From the NCBI GenBank assembly GCA_947475085.1, contig CANJLU010000002.1, positions 1 to 48,541 of the forward strand: a stretch of DNA of 48,541 nucleotides, given 5' to 3'. This DNA comes from Coxiellaceae bacterium. GTDB lineage: Bacteria > Pseudomonadota > Gammaproteobacteria > Diplorickettsiales > Diplorickettsiaceae. Position numbers and translations under genes: made by a program. Positions 1 through 9,674 of the stretch are shown piece after piece. Below the pieces are notes generated by a model. It did no database searches. It had not been told where the DNA came from and saw nothing but the letters and a program-made list of their open reading frames with translations. The first letter of the stretch is position 1. Every line of letters starts with the position of its first letter.

Positions 1-77
1 CTAATTTTCTCCAAGCGAACCAACTGGGCCTGTAATCGAGAATCCAGCTTCAAAGGTTGAAAATTTTTTGGGAGCAT
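1..77 (-). CDS. Partial 5' end of an unidentified minus-strand gene
   Basis: An open frame runs from an ATG at 77-75 off the left edge of the window without a stop. The first residues read MLPKNFQPLKLDSRLQ and continue with a charged, helical-looking AQLVRLEKI. A GGAAG ribosome binding site lies five bases before the ATG, which supports a real start. The gene is divergent from hemD, with about 30 bp between the two starts. Only about 25 residues are visible and I do not recognise the family. Confidence 0.4.
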   Translation of the reverse strand, partial: MLPKNFQPLKLDSRLQAQLVRLEKI

Positions 78-107
78 GTTGCTTCCACTTAGAATTAAGG
101 CTACTTT

Positions 108-905
108 GTGACCATGACATCTTTACATGGTTTACGGCTCCTCATTACCCGCCCTGTTCATCAAGCAAAAGCTTTAGCTGCTCAAACGCAGTATTATGGT
201 GGAGTCGCCAACCAACTCCCAACTCTGGAAATTATCGGAACCAATATAAAAAAAGTAATATTAGGCATAAAAAAGCTGAAGGAATACGATTTTGTCATCT
301 TTATTAGTCCTAATTCAGTCTTTAGCACTGCCGAGATTATCCATCGTATTTGGCCTTTATGGCCTAAAAATACCAAAACCATCGCCACAGGCCCTGGTAC
401 TGCGTTAGCTTTAAAGGAACATAATCTACCTTGCGATAACTGCCCAGAAAGGGATTTTAATGGTACTGGCCTATTAAATCTCACTACGTTACAGGATATA
501 AAACAAAAAAAAATACTCATTATAAAAGGGGAAGGTGGTCGCTTATATCTAGCAAAGGGCTTAAAAGCTAGGGGTGCTCAGGCAGATAATCTAAATGTTT
601 ACAAGAGACGGCTGCCAAAAATTGACAAAGATAATATCCCGCATCATGAAGCCATTGATGTCATTATTTGTACTTCTAGTACCGGACTCAAAAATTTAGT
701 GGGTTTATTATATCCATACTGGCAAGATATTTTATTTAAAAAACAATTGCTCGTCATTAGTCCTCGACTGGCTGACAACGCTAAGAAACTTGGTTTTGTC
801 AAACCGCCCTTAATATCGGATAATGCAACAAATGCAGCCATTATACAAAACCTAGTTTCCTGGCGGGAGCAATCACTATGGAATCACAGCCCACACCCAA
901 CTTAG
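108..905 (+). CDS. hemD: Uroporphyrinogen-III synthase (HemD)
   Basis: HemD cyclises and inverts ring D of hydroxymethylbilane to give uroporphyrinogen III, the branch point of heme and siroheme synthesis in the cytoplasm. The 265-residue length fits, the N-terminus has the family's LLITRP strand (residues 10-15), and the segment FVIFISPNSV matches the usual second half of the first Rossmann-like domain. HemD is poorly conserved, so the assignment leans on its position directly before hemX and hemY. The GTG at 108 has TAAGG seven bases upstream; an ATG two codons later (114) is the alternative. The 3' end overlaps hemX by 28 bp. Unusually, hemC is not directly upstream but lies alone near 16-17 kb on the other strand. 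Confidence 0.85.
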   Translation: MTMTSLHGLRLLITRPVHQAKALAAQTQYYGGVANQLPTLEIIGTNIKKVILGIKKLKEYDFVIFISPNSVFSTAEIIHRIWPLWPKNTKTIATGPGTALALKEHNLPCDNCPERDFNGTGLLNLTTLQDIKQKKILIIKGEGGRLYLAKGLKARGAQADNLNVYKRRLPKIDKDNIPHHEAIDVIICTSSTGLKNLVGLLYPYWQDILFKKQLLVISPRLADNAKKLGFVKPPLISDNATNAAIIQNLVSWREQSLWNHSPHPT

Positions 906-1906
906 AAGAAACAGAATTAAAGGTCAAAAAAAATAAACCTAATAAACCTTTACGTTCTAAAAGCTGTTTCACCGCTTGGTGTGCAATAGGATTGTTACTC
1001 ATCACCTGGACAGGTTTATTTCTAGGATTAGGTTTTTTTTGGTTAAAAAATAGAGGGGATCTTAACGAATATCATCGTCAACTATCCGCCATACAAACGC
1101 AGATCTCGCAAAGTCAAACTGACAGTAAAAACCTCCAGCAACATATCTCACAACTACAAAATTTTATTGAACAAAAATTCTCAGCTAATGATAATGCTAT
1201 TCTGCTCGCTAATGTTAATCAACTGATTCAATTAGCTCAGTATAATCTTGTTTATTTTCATGATACCGACAATGCTTTGTCTGCATTGTCACTAGCCGAT
1301 AAACAATTAAGTACAATAATAAGTCCAGATGTTCGGTTAGAAAATCTACACCAGTTATTAACTCAATACTTAACTAACTTAAAAGCTTTACCTCATATTG
1401 ATTTAACGGCTATCTTAGCCCAGCTCCAGACTTTAAAAGCACAAATTACACAATTGCCTTTATTGGCAACATCTAACTCTGCCACGCCGAAGCCTGAGGC
1501 TACTGTCGGAAGTTCTTCGGAAAATAAATGGGTAAGTATGTTGAAAAATAGTCTAGACAGCTTCCGACAACTAGTCGTTATTCGACGTCTGAATAAACCT
1601 ATAGAGCCTTTATTACCAGAAAGAGAGCAACTATATCTGCAACATAACCTGATATTATTGTTACAACAAGCTCAATGGGCACTAATACATCATGAGGCAA
1701 TTATCTATCAATCCAGTTTGCAAGAAATTCAAGAAAATATAAAAGATCATTTTGCTGCTAGCTCACCTCTCACACAAACAGTTATGCAAAATATTACGCA
1801 ATTAAAACAAATCGATTTACAAACTCCGTCTCTTGATTTAAATCCATTACTCGAGGCAATTTCGATTATCAAAAAAACGCCCGCTAATCAAAAGGAACCC
1901 TCTTGA
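878..1906 (+). CDS. hemX: HemX-like inner-membrane protein
   Basis: This 342-residue protein has a lysine-rich cytoplasmic N-terminus, one transmembrane helix at about residues 30-56, then a long glutamine-rich helical region that should form a coiled coil (about 60-110) and further helical repeats. That architecture, and its place between hemD and hemY, identifies the HemX family (DUF513). The family has often been labelled a uroporphyrinogen-III methyltransferase, but no SAM-binding motif is visible here and its exact role is unsettled. The ATG at 878 lies inside the end of hemD and has GGGAG eight bases before it, so translation is probably coupled. Confidence 0.85.
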   Translation: MESQPTPNLEETELKVKKNKPNKPLRSKSCFTAWCAIGLLLITWTGLFLGLGFFWLKNRGDLNEYHRQLSAIQTQISQSQTDSKNLQQHISQLQNFIEQKFSANDNAILLANVNQLIQLAQYNLVYFHDTDNALSALSLADKQLSTIISPDVRLENLHQLLTQYLTNLKALPHIDLTAILAQLQTLKAQITQLPLLATSNSATPKPEATVGSSSENKWVSMLKNSLDSFRQLVVIRRLNKPIEPLLPEREQLYLQHNLILLLQQAQWALIHHEAIIYQSSLQEIQENIKDHFAASSPLTQTVMQNITQLKQIDLQTPSLDLNPLLEAISIIKKTPANQKEPS

Positions 1907-2784
1907 TGCATCGGTTTTTTATATTTTTATTGGTCCTTGCCATTTCGGTCTGGATCGGCGCTAAAATAACTCTCGATCCAGGTTATATGTTGATTACTTG
2001 GCATCAACTTGCCATAGAAATGCCACTGTGGTTAGCAACTTTAGCTCTAATCATTAGCTTTATTTTAATTTATTATTTAATTCGGTTTATTAGATATTTA
2101 TTAATATTACCAAAAAAATGGCGCCATAATTTAGATGAAAAACGTTCTCAAAAAATCATGGCTTTGGATGATCAACGCCTATTTTCTTCGCTTTATCAAA
2201 AACCACAAAACTGGCATAATATTATAGAAATTTTGCCTCAATTAGAAAATAAGACCTGGATATCTAAAGATCAAATTCAACAATTACAACAAGAAAGTTA
2301 TGAAAATTTATTAAGTGAAGGAAAATATACCTACGATTTGTCCACGCTTGAGAATATTTGGAACCATTCACCCTCTAAATTAAAAAAAGATCCTTTACTC
2401 TTAAATTTTTATATCCAAGGTCTTATACGATATCATGAAGATGCAAAAGCTGAATCGTTAATAATAAAACAATTAAAAAGACAATGGTTTGGCCCACTTG
2501 TTTCAACCTACAGTCTTATTAAAAGCCCTAATCCTGCTCGCCAACTAGCTATAGCGGAAAAATGGCTTAAAAAGCATCCTGATGATCCTTATCTTTTGTT
2601 AAGCTTAGGTCGCCTATGTAAACAAAGAAAATTATGGGGCAAAGCTCGGGATTATTTGGAAAAAAGTTTAGTCTATGATTCTTCTAACTCAGAAACTTAT
2701 CTGGAATTAGGTGAATTATTTGAAGCGTTGGAAGAGCCACTTCAAGCTTTAGCATGGTTTAAAAAAGGATTAATAAACAAATAA
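1906..2784 (+). CDS. hemY: HemY-like membrane protein with TPR repeats
   Basis: This is the last gene of the hemDXY operon. It has two N-terminal hydrophobic segments (about residues 2-20 and 36-65) and a C-terminal tetratricopeptide-like region, seen in DPYLLLSLGRLCKQRKLWGKA and the following helix pair (about 220-290). This is the proteobacterial HemY family (HemY_N plus TPR), associated with late heme synthesis but not the Bacillus protoporphyrinogen oxidase of the same name. At 292 residues it is about 100 shorter than E. coli HemY. The start is the ATG of a TGATG overlap with the hemX stop; a TTG one codon earlier is possible. It converges on pyrC with no spacer. Confidence 0.85.
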   Translation: MHRFFIFLLVLAISVWIGAKITLDPGYMLITWHQLAIEMPLWLATLALIISFILIYYLIRFIRYLLILPKKWRHNLDEKRSQKIMALDDQRLFSSLYQKPQNWHNIIEILPQLENKTWISKDQIQQLQQESYENLLSEGKYTYDLSTLENIWNHSPSKLKKDPLLLNFYIQGLIRYHEDAKAESLIIKQLKRQWFGPLVSTYSLIKSPNPARQLAIAEKWLKKHPDDPYLLLSLGRLCKQRKLWGKARDYLEKSLVYDSSNSETYLELGELFEALEEPLQALAWFKKGLINK

Positions 2785-4011
2785 TCATAGTTTTACCAAG
2801 TCATATGCATAGTTTTTTAATATAGTAGTAACCGGCCAACCTCTCAAAAAGCGCCCAGCAAAGGGTGACCACTGACACTTAGTACTAAGACGCTGGTCTT
2901 CCACCTTTTTCGTTAATGATAAATCGACTAACACGCAATCCTCAGGAAAATCTGGCAAGTCGAATATTTTTTTTGCCCGACGAGAAGTTAAATCCACTAT
3001 ATTGTTTAAAGTAAGTAAATCTTGATGATAGGCTTCCAGTAATAATGGTAAAGTGGTTTCTATACCTGGCACCCCGGATGGACACATTCCATAAGGTCTA
3101 GCTTTTTCTTCTAGGGTATGTGGGGCATGATCAGAACCTATAGTGTCAATAATACCCGATTTTATTGCCTTAAATAATGCTGTTTGATGCTCTGTAGATC
3201 GCAACGGTGGATTCATTACCGCTTTACCTTTTAAACTCGCATAATCAGTTAAATTTAAAAATAGGTGATGCGGAGTTGTTTCGGCAAAAACCGGGAGGCC
3301 TTCTTCTTTGGCTCGAGCAATTAAATCAATTTCTTGGTGCGTACTCGTATGTAAAATATACAAACGCGTCCTATATTCGCGAACTAGCTGAATGGCTTTT
3401 TTTACGGCTAATATGGCCGCTGTTTCATCGCGAATTTTTGAATGTATCGAATAATTTTGTGGTCCAGAAAATTTTTTTTCGTTTCCTTTTAGACGTAGCT
3501 CATCTTCTGCATGAACCGCAACTAACATATTTTCTTCAGCTGCTATCTTGAAAATAGCATGTAAACTCTCATCATCATCGATAACTAGACCGCCGGTACT
3601 ACATCCCATAAAAACTTTAATACCAATGACTTGATCTTTTACTTTTTTTATTTCATTTAAGTGATGCTTATCAGCACCAAAGAATAAATGATAACGTAAA
3701 GGTATTTTTACTTCTTTTAATTGCTGGTCAATAAGTGCTTTTTTTTCTTGCAAGGCAACTTGTGTAACCGTTGGAGGCAAAGTATTAGGCATATCGAAAA
3801 CCGTAGTATAGCCACCTTTTATACTAGCTTTAGCAGCAGTTCTCCAATCTTCTTTGTATTCCAAACCAGGTGTTCGAAAATGTACATGGGGATCGATTAA
3901 TCCCGGCAATACTAATAAATGATTGCCTGAGATAATTATTTCTTGTTCACTATCTATAGTAATATTTTGACGTTGATTTTCTATATCGAGAATATTAGCT
4001 ATCTGTATCAT
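2785..4011 (-). CDS. pyrC: Dihydroorotase, class I type (PyrC)
   Basis: This zinc amidohydrolase interconverts carbamoyl-aspartate and dihydroorotate, the third step of pyrimidine synthesis. At 408 residues it is longer than the 348-residue E. coli class II enzyme and has class I motifs: DPHVHFR with metal ligands H42 and H44, IKVFMG with the probably carboxylated K132, H167 in VHAED, H221 in LHTSTH, and catalytic D294 in GSDHAPH. All expected ligands are present, so it should be active and not a pseudo-dihydroorotase. Its ATG overlaps the pyrI stop as ATGA, making it the distal gene of the six-gene pyrimidine operon. Its stop abuts the convergent hemY stop. Confidence 0.93.
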   Translation of the reverse strand: MIQIANILDIENQRQNITIDSEQEIIISGNHLLVLPGLIDPHVHFRTPGLEYKEDWRTAAKASIKGGYTTVFDMPNTLPPTVTQVALQEKKALIDQQLKEVKIPLRYHLFFGADKHHLNEIKKVKDQVIGIKVFMGCSTGGLVIDDDESLHAIFKIAAEENMLVAVHAEDELRLKGNEKKFSGPQNYSIHSKIRDETAAILAVKKAIQLVREYRTRLYILHTSTHQEIDLIARAKEEGLPVFAETTPHHLFLNLTDYASLKGKAVMNPPLRSTEHQTALFKAIKSGIIDTIGSDHAPHTLEEKARPYGMCPSGVPGIETTLPLLLEAYHQDLLTLNNIVDLTSRRAKKIFDLPDFPEDCVLVDLSLTKKVEDQRLSTKCQWSPFAGRFLRGWPVTTILKNYAYDLVKL

Positions 4012-4466
4012 AAATAAATTTCTTCAACTTGATCGCGGTCAAAAGGTTTCTCGCAATAAAAACAATGCAGTTTTAACTGATTTGGAGACCCCTCTAATTT
4101 AAAATATCCTTTTGATTCAATATGATTGATACAGTTGTGATTAGGGCACACTAATATATCACGTATAGTTTTAGGTAATTCGCAATTAATCTTTTCGGTA
4201 ACTTTAAAATTTTCAATTCGACTAATCGTAGCGCCTGGAGCAAGGATCGCAATATGCTCAATTTCCCGAGAATTAAGTAATCGATTTTCAATTTTGATTA
4301 AATCTTTGAGTTTTAAAGATGTACTCCGCAAATTTAATCCTAATGTGACACGCTGTTTACTATTAATTACATGCAACAAACGCATAATTTTAAGTGCTTG
4401 GCCTGCTGGAATATGATCGATAACAATACCATTATCAATTGCAGAAACCGAACGTGTTTTGATCAT
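4008..4466 (-). CDS. pyrI: Aspartate carbamoyltransferase regulatory chain (PyrI)
   Basis: PyrI forms the allosteric chain of the class B aspartate carbamoyltransferase dodecamer and binds ATP and CTP. The 152-residue protein starts with the nucleotide-binding domain (GIVIDHIPAGQALKIMRLL, about residues 13-31) and ends with the zinc domain, whose four cysteines C107, C112, C135 and C138 are all present in the usual CPN-NC and CFYC arrangement. It follows pyrB by 22 bp with GGA eight bases before the ATG. Feedback control of the pathway by nucleotides is therefore likely. PyrI occurs in enterobacteria, archaea and Bacteroidetes but is not universal in gammaproteobacteria. Confidence 0.93.
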   Translation of the reverse strand: MIKTRSVSAIDNGIVIDHIPAGQALKIMRLLHVINSKQRVTLGLNLRSTSLKLKDLIKIENRLLNSREIEHIAILAPGATISRIENFKVTEKINCELPKTIRDILVCPNHNCINHIESKGYFKLEGSPNQLKLHCFYCEKPFDRDQVEEIYL

Positions 4467-4488
4467 ACGTTTAATCCAAAAAAATCAT

Positions 4489-5412
4489 TTAGAGCGTTAA
4501 CTTATCAAGTAATAACGATAAAATCGCTTGTCTGATATAAATTGCATTGACTACTTGCTTAAAATATAAAGCATAAGGTGTTTCATCAACGGCTTTATCA
4601 ATCTCGCGTCCACGCGGCAAAGGATGTAGAATATTTAAATTAGTTTTAACTTTTTTTAACTTTTCTGGCGTCAGAACATATTGATTTTCAAACAGCCGGT
4701 GTTCTGATTGCGGAAATCTTTCTTGCTGTAATCTAGTCATATATAAAATATCAATTTTAGAAATCACTTCATCTAGACTTGCATGAAAGGAAAAGCGAAT
4801 ACCTTTATGTTTTAATTCATCGCAAATTACTTCTGGCAACGCCAGTAACGAGGGCGCAATCAAAAATAATCTCATGTTAAACAAAGCACATAGTTGTACT
4901 AAAGAATGTACAGCACGGCCATATTTTAAATCTCCTACCAATGCAATCGATAATCCTTCCAAATTTCCTTGTGCTTCCTGTAATGTGAATAAATCGGCTA
5001 AAGCTTGGGTAGGGTGTTGATTTGCGCCATCTCCCGCATTAATAACGGGTTTATCCGATATTTCTGCAGCTAAACGTGCGGATCCCTCTAGTGGATGTCG
5101 AATTATAATGAGATCAGCATAACAAGAAACCGTTTTGATTGTATCCTGTAAATCTTCACCTTTTTTGATAGAAGTATTTTCACTGCCCGAAAAGCCAATG
5201 ACTTGTCCTCCCAAACGCAAGGTAGCTGTCTCAAATGATAAACGGGTACGAGTTGAAGGCTCAAAAAAACAATGTGCAATTATTTTATCGAGCAGATATT
5301 TTTTAGGTGAACTTTTCTTAAATTTTTTGGCCAGATTTAATATACTATTTACTTCTACTACCGAAAGATCTCGAATTGATATAATATTTTTACCCAAGAC
5401 TTTAGACATCAT
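4489..5412 (-). CDS. pyrB: Aspartate carbamoyltransferase catalytic chain (PyrB)
   Basis: PyrB condenses carbamoyl phosphate with aspartate to carbamoyl-aspartate in the cytoplasm. The carbamoyl-phosphate signature STRTR is at residues 53-57, the SIKKGEDLQDT loop that contributes a lysine from the neighbouring subunit is at about 81-91, HPTQ is at 133-136 and LHPLPRG near 262. The length (307) is that of the E. coli-type chain, which trimerises and joins PyrI. Two tandem ATGs (5412 and 5409) follow the carB stop directly, so the start is uncertain by one codon and translation is coupled. Neither it nor pyrI shows loss of a key residue. Confidence 0.95.
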   Translation of the reverse strand: MMSKVLGKNIISIRDLSVVEVNSILNLAKKFKKSSPKKYLLDKIIAHCFFEPSTRTRLSFETATLRLGGQVIGFSGSENTSIKKGEDLQDTIKTVSCYADLIIIRHPLEGSARLAAEISDKPVINAGDGANQHPTQALADLFTLQEAQGNLEGLSIALVGDLKYGRAVHSLVQLCALFNMRLFLIAPSLLALPEVICDELKHKGIRFSFHASLDEVISKIDILYMTRLQQERFPQSEHRLFENQYVLTPEKLKKVKTNLNILHPLPRGREIDKAVDETPYALYFKQVVNAIYIRQAILSLLLDKLTL

Positions 5413-8400
5413 TCACCCACACTTATTCTGGTTTAGAACCAAATTTTGCCAAGATTCTACTGGCAATTCTTTACCCCACAAACTGACTAAACATTGCAAG
5501 ATTATTAGTGCGACCTGCGCATTCGTAATTAAAGGAATATGATGATCAATAGCTAAACGCCGAATTAAAAACCCATCTGTTTGCTGCAAGCCTGTCATCG
5601 AACTGGGTATATTAATAATCGCTGCTATCTTTCGTTGAGTAATTAAATCTCTAATATTCGGTTTTTTTGCTTCACTCGTTTTGTTAACAAAATAAGAGGC
5701 TATACCATGCTGAGATAAAAACTGGTGAGTTCCTTCTGTGCTGTAAATAAGCCAGCCTTGATCATCAAGCTGTTTGATCCAAGGTAAAAGTTTAATTTTA
5801 TAGCTATCTGCGACACTTAATAACAATTTCTTTTCGGCGATATTTTGATCCGTTGCCAACCATGCTTTATAAAATGCTTCCACTAAATCCTCGGCAATAC
5901 ATGCCACTTCTCCTGTAGATGCCATTTCAACCTGAGCAACAGGGTTGGAACCTTTTAAGCGACTATAAGAAAATTGTGCTGCTTTGACACCCACATAATC
6001 TAGCTCTAAAGTTTCATAATGTTTTACTTGGTGCTTATTTAGCATCACTTCGGTGGCTATTTGTATGAAATTATGACCCGTTACTTTAGAAACAAACGGA
6101 AAAGAACGTGATGCGCGTAAATTACATTCAATAACCTGAATATCATTATTTTTAGCAATAAATTGAATATTAAACGGTCCCGTTATGTGTAAAGCCTTTA
6201 CAATTTTGCGCGCTATACTTTTAGTACGGCGTATGGTTTCTAGATACAACTTCTGAGGTGGTAACACAACAGTCGCATCTCCAGAATGAACCCCGGCGTT
6301 CTCGATATGTTCTGAAATAGCTTGAATAACAATATCACCCTGCTTAGCAACTCCGTCTATCTCTAATTCTTTTGCTTCTTGAACAAATTTGGATATCACT
6401 ACTGGATAATCTTGTGAAACATGCGCAGCGGCTTGTAAATGCTGGTCCAAAGATTCCGGATCGAAAACCACATTCATCGCAGAACCTGACAAAATATAAG
6501 AAGGTCTAATTAATACCGGATAACCCACTTTAGCTGCAAAGCTTTTTGCTTTACTCAAACTTGTAATTCTTTCCCAAGCAGGTTGATCGACATTAAGCGT
6601 ATTTAATAAGGCAGAAAATTTTTCTCGATTTTCGGCGCGATCAATAAACGTCGGATCCGTCCCCAATAAATGGTAACCCTCTCTAGCTAAAGGTACAGCT
6701 AAATTATTTGCAATCTGTCCCCCTACTGAAACAATAATCCCCTTTGCGGATTCAAAATCCACAATATCTTGTACACGCTCAAAAGTAAGCTGTTCGAAAT
6801 ACAATCGATCCGATTCATCATAATCCGTAGAAACAGTCTCAGGATTTGAGTTGATAATAATGGCAGTTTCATTTAAACGACGCAAAGTCTGAGCGGTGTT
6901 AACTGCACACCAATCAAATTCAACAGATGATCCTATCGAGTAAGGTCCCGAACCTAACACAATAATAGGTCGCCGCTTTGCTGGGGAAATATCATGTTCA
7001 GTGGCATGATAGCTTAGATACAGATAATTCGTTTGCGCGGCAAACTCCCCTGCCAAAGTATCTATTTGTTTCACAAAAGGCTTAATACCATTTTTTAAGC
7101 GTAGAGTTCGAATTTGCTCTACTGATTTATTTTTGGTTTTCGCAATAAAACTATCTGAAAAACCCGCTTGTTTTAATTCACGTAAAAAATTTTTGTCCAA
7201 TTTATGGTGATTTAATTGCCTTTCTAATTCTGTAAGTTGATGTATTTGCGCCAAAAACCAAAAATTAATCTGTGATAAACGTTCAGCTTGCAGAACTGAT
7301 CCGCCATTTTTAAAAAATTGGTATAAAGCAAATAAACGTCTATCGGTGGCAAATTGTATTTCTTTGCGTGGATTATCAATTTTTTCTGGATAATCCATTA
7401 AGCAAGTGGCTCCTTTATTTAACATACCCACTGCTTTTTGTAATGCTTCGGGAAAAGAACGACCAATTGCCATGACCTCACCCACGCTCTTCATTTCAGT
7501 ACCAATCGTTCTTTCAGCTGCTTTTAATTTATGAGTATCCCAACGTGGAATTTTTACCACGATATAATCTAATGCTGGTTCAAAATAAGCACTCGTCACC
7601 TGAGTAACACTATTTTTAATTTCACATAACTGATAACCCAGCGCTAATTTAGTGGCAATGAAGGCTAAGGGATAACCGGTAGCTTTGGAAGCCAAGGCAC
7701 TGGAGCGTGATAAACGCGCATTCATTTCTATAACTCGGTAATCACCATTTTTAGGGTTAATAGCAAATTGAATATTACATTCACCGATAATGTTAAAATG
7801 TTCGGCAACTTGTAAAGCCATATTGCGCAATAATTGGTGTTGCTCATTGGTTAGAGTCTGTGCCGGCGCTACAACGATACTTTCTCCGGTATGGATACCC
7901 ATTGCATCCATATTCTCCATATTACAAATAGTTAATGCATTTCCTCGTTGATCACGGACAATTTCGTACTCAAATTCTTTCCACCCAAATAAATATTCTT
8001 CTATTAAAATTTGCGGTGCGGTGGCCAAGCTTTCCTGTGCCCGCTGTTCAAGTATTTCTCGTTGTGTAATTTTCCCAGAACCTAATCCCCCTAGAGAAAA
8101 CCCTGAGCGCAACATAATGGGATAACCGATTTTTTCTGCAGCTTTCAACGCCTCGGCAACTGTTTTGACTGCAAAACTAAGGGGTGTTTTAATTTTTATC
8201 TTCGCTAAAGCCGCTTTAAAAAGATCTCGATCTTCTGTTTGACGTATCGATGCAACAGATGTCCCTAATACTCTCACCTTATATTTTTTTAATATTCCTT
8301 TTTCTTCTAAAGCTAATCCTAAATTAAGTGCAGTTTGTCCGCCGACACCTAGTAATATTCCATCTGGCTTTTCTTTGATAATAATCCGTTTCACGGTATC

Positions 8401-8616
8401 AAAATTTAAAGGCTGTAAATAAATTTCATCAGCTAAATTTGCATCCGTTTGTACGGTAGCTATGTTCGGGTTTATTAGCACCGAATTAATTTTTTCTTCC
8501 TTTAGTGCTTTAATGGCTTGTGAACCGGAATAATCAAACTCTCCCGCTTGGCCTATTCGTAAACCACCAGAACCTAAAATTAGAATTTTCTTGCCATTGA
8601 ACCGTTGTATTTTCAT
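5413..8616 (-). CDS. carB: Carbamoyl-phosphate synthase large subunit (CarB)
   Basis: CarB makes carbamoyl phosphate from bicarbonate, ATP and ammonia channelled from CarA. Two ATP-grasp halves are visible, each opened by a GSG-type loop (GSGGLRIGQAGEFDYSGSQ near the N-terminus and GSGPYSIGSSVEFDWC near the middle), followed by a C-terminal MGS-like allosteric domain. The wording of the first half (INPNIATVQT, CNMENMDAMGIHTGES, VIEMNARLSRSSALASKATGYP) resembles the animal CAD and Bacteroidetes enzymes, where E. coli has GAGPIVIGQ and VNSNPATIMT. I chose the ATG at 8616, five bases after the carA stop, since it aligns with family N-termini; an ATG at 8655 would overlap carA and add 13 residues. 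Confidence 0.95.
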   Translation of the reverse strand: MKIQRFNGKKILILGSGGLRIGQAGEFDYSGSQAIKALKEEKINSVLINPNIATVQTDANLADEIYLQPLNFDTVKRIIIKEKPDGILLGVGGQTALNLGLALEEKGILKKYKVRVLGTSVASIRQTEDRDLFKAALAKIKIKTPLSFAVKTVAEALKAAEKIGYPIMLRSGFSLGGLGSGKITQREILEQRAQESLATAPQILIEEYLFGWKEFEYEIVRDQRGNALTICNMENMDAMGIHTGESIVVAPAQTLTNEQHQLLRNMALQVAEHFNIIGECNIQFAINPKNGDYRVIEMNARLSRSSALASKATGYPLAFIATKLALGYQLCEIKNSVTQVTSAYFEPALDYIVVKIPRWDTHKLKAAERTIGTEMKSVGEVMAIGRSFPEALQKAVGMLNKGATCLMDYPEKIDNPRKEIQFATDRRLFALYQFFKNGGSVLQAERLSQINFWFLAQIHQLTELERQLNHHKLDKNFLRELKQAGFSDSFIAKTKNKSVEQIRTLRLKNGIKPFVKQIDTLAGEFAAQTNYLYLSYHATEHDISPAKRRPIIVLGSGPYSIGSSVEFDWCAVNTAQTLRRLNETAIIINSNPETVSTDYDESDRLYFEQLTFERVQDIVDFESAKGIIVSVGGQIANNLAVPLAREGYHLLGTDPTFIDRAENREKFSALLNTLNVDQPAWERITSLSKAKSFAAKVGYPVLIRPSYILSGSAMNVVFDPESLDQHLQAAAHVSQDYPVVISKFVQEAKELEIDGVAKQGDIVIQAISEHIENAGVHSGDATVVLPPQKLYLETIRRTKSIARKIVKALHITGPFNIQFIAKNNDIQVIECNLRASRSFPFVSKVTGHNFIQIATEVMLNKHQVKHYETLELDYVGVKAAQFSYSRLKGSNPVAQVEMASTGEVACIAEDLVEAFYKAWLATDQNIAEKKLLLSVADSYKIKLLPWIKQLDDQGWLIYSTEGTHQFLSQHGIASYFVNKTSEAKKPNIRDLITQRKIAAIINIPSSMTGLQQTDGFLIRRLAIDHHIPLITNAQVALIILQCLVSLWGKELPVESWQNLVLNQNKCG

Positions 8617-8621
8617 AATTT

Positions 8622-9674
8622 TTATAACATGCGATAAAAACGTTCGAATAACCATTGCGTATCCATCGGCCCAGGGGCAGCTTCAGGATGAAATTGTACT
8701 GAGAAAAAAGGATCTTTCTTGTGCTCAATCCCTGCAACCGTTCCATCATTTAAGTTTCGAAATAATACTCGCCAATCCTTAGGAAGTGTTTTTTCGCTTA
8801 CAGCATAGCCATGATTTTGTGAGGTCAAATAGCAGTGCTGTGTGGGCAAATAGATACAGGGTTGATTTTGAGAACGATGACCAAAAATTAACTTATAGGT
8901 TTTAGCACCGACTGCTAAAGCCATTAATTGTGTCCCTAAACAAATGCCGAAGCAGGGCTTCTTTTTAACTAAAGCCTTTTTTAAAATAGCTACTGTTTTT
9001 TTACATAATTGCGGATCACCTGGACCATTGGAAATAAAAACTCCATCATAGTCTTCCTGACTATAATCGTAATCATAAGGAACTCGTTTAATTTTTAGTG
9101 GAAATTTTAATAAGCAACGCAAAATATTTTCCTTAAGGCCGCAATCTACTACAATTATTTTTTTTCTACCTTCACCATAATGAAAAGGCTCGGCAATGGT
9201 TACTTGCTTTACCCAATCAATAGATTCAAATTCAATAAAATTTTCTTTACATTTATTTAATCGAGTAATGATTCCCGGTGTTACCCCATTTACTCTTAAG
9301 CAATGTGTTAAAGCACGTGTATCCATGCCAGTAATAAAAGGTATATTTTCAATTTCTAACCAATTTAATAATGAACGTTGCGCGGTATGATTTGAATAAA
9401 ATGGCGCTAGTTCTGAAATAATCACGCCTTTTACTTGAATTTTGTTCGATTCCCAAGTATTCGGCGCAGAAACGCCATAATTTCCTATCAGGGGATAAGT
9501 AAAACATAGTATCTGTCCTGCATAAGAAGGATCGGTTAAGGATTCTGTATAACCTAACATCCCTGTATTAAATATAACTTCACCGGAAACTTCAGCTTCC
9601 TGGTTGCATGGAATATATCCCTTAAAGCTCTCACCTGTTTTTAATATTAATTGTGCTGAAACTAATTTTTTCAT
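8622..9674 (-). CDS. carA: Carbamoyl-phosphate synthase small subunit (CarA)
   Basis: CarA is the glutaminase that feeds ammonia to CarB. The N-terminal CPSase_sn domain (EVIFNTGMLGYTESLTDPSY, residues 32-51) is followed by a class I glutamine amidotransferase domain with nucleophile C245 in GICLGTQ and the dyad H329 and E331 in FHPEA. The usual GICLGHQ histidine is threonine here. The stretches LTSQNHGYAV and PFFSVQFHPE look more like CAD and Bacteroidetes proteins than E. coli CarA (ITAQNHGFAV, AFSFQGHPE). The ATG at 9674 overlaps the pyrD stop as ATGA and gives 350 residues; a longer frame to 9719 would run back into pyrD. Confidence 0.94.
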   Translation of the reverse strand: MKKLVSAQLILKTGESFKGYIPCNQEAEVSGEVIFNTGMLGYTESLTDPSYAGQILCFTYPLIGNYGVSAPNTWESNKIQVKGVIISELAPFYSNHTAQRSLLNWLEIENIPFITGMDTRALTHCLRVNGVTPGIITRLNKCKENFIEFESIDWVKQVTIAEPFHYGEGRKKIIVVDCGLKENILRCLLKFPLKIKRVPYDYDYSQEDYDGVFISNGPGDPQLCKKTVAILKKALVKKKPCFGICLGTQLMALAVGAKTYKLIFGHRSQNQPCIYLPTQHCYLTSQNHGYAVSEKTLPKDWRVLFRNLNDGTVAGIEHKKDPFFSVQFHPEAAPGPMDTQWLFERFYRML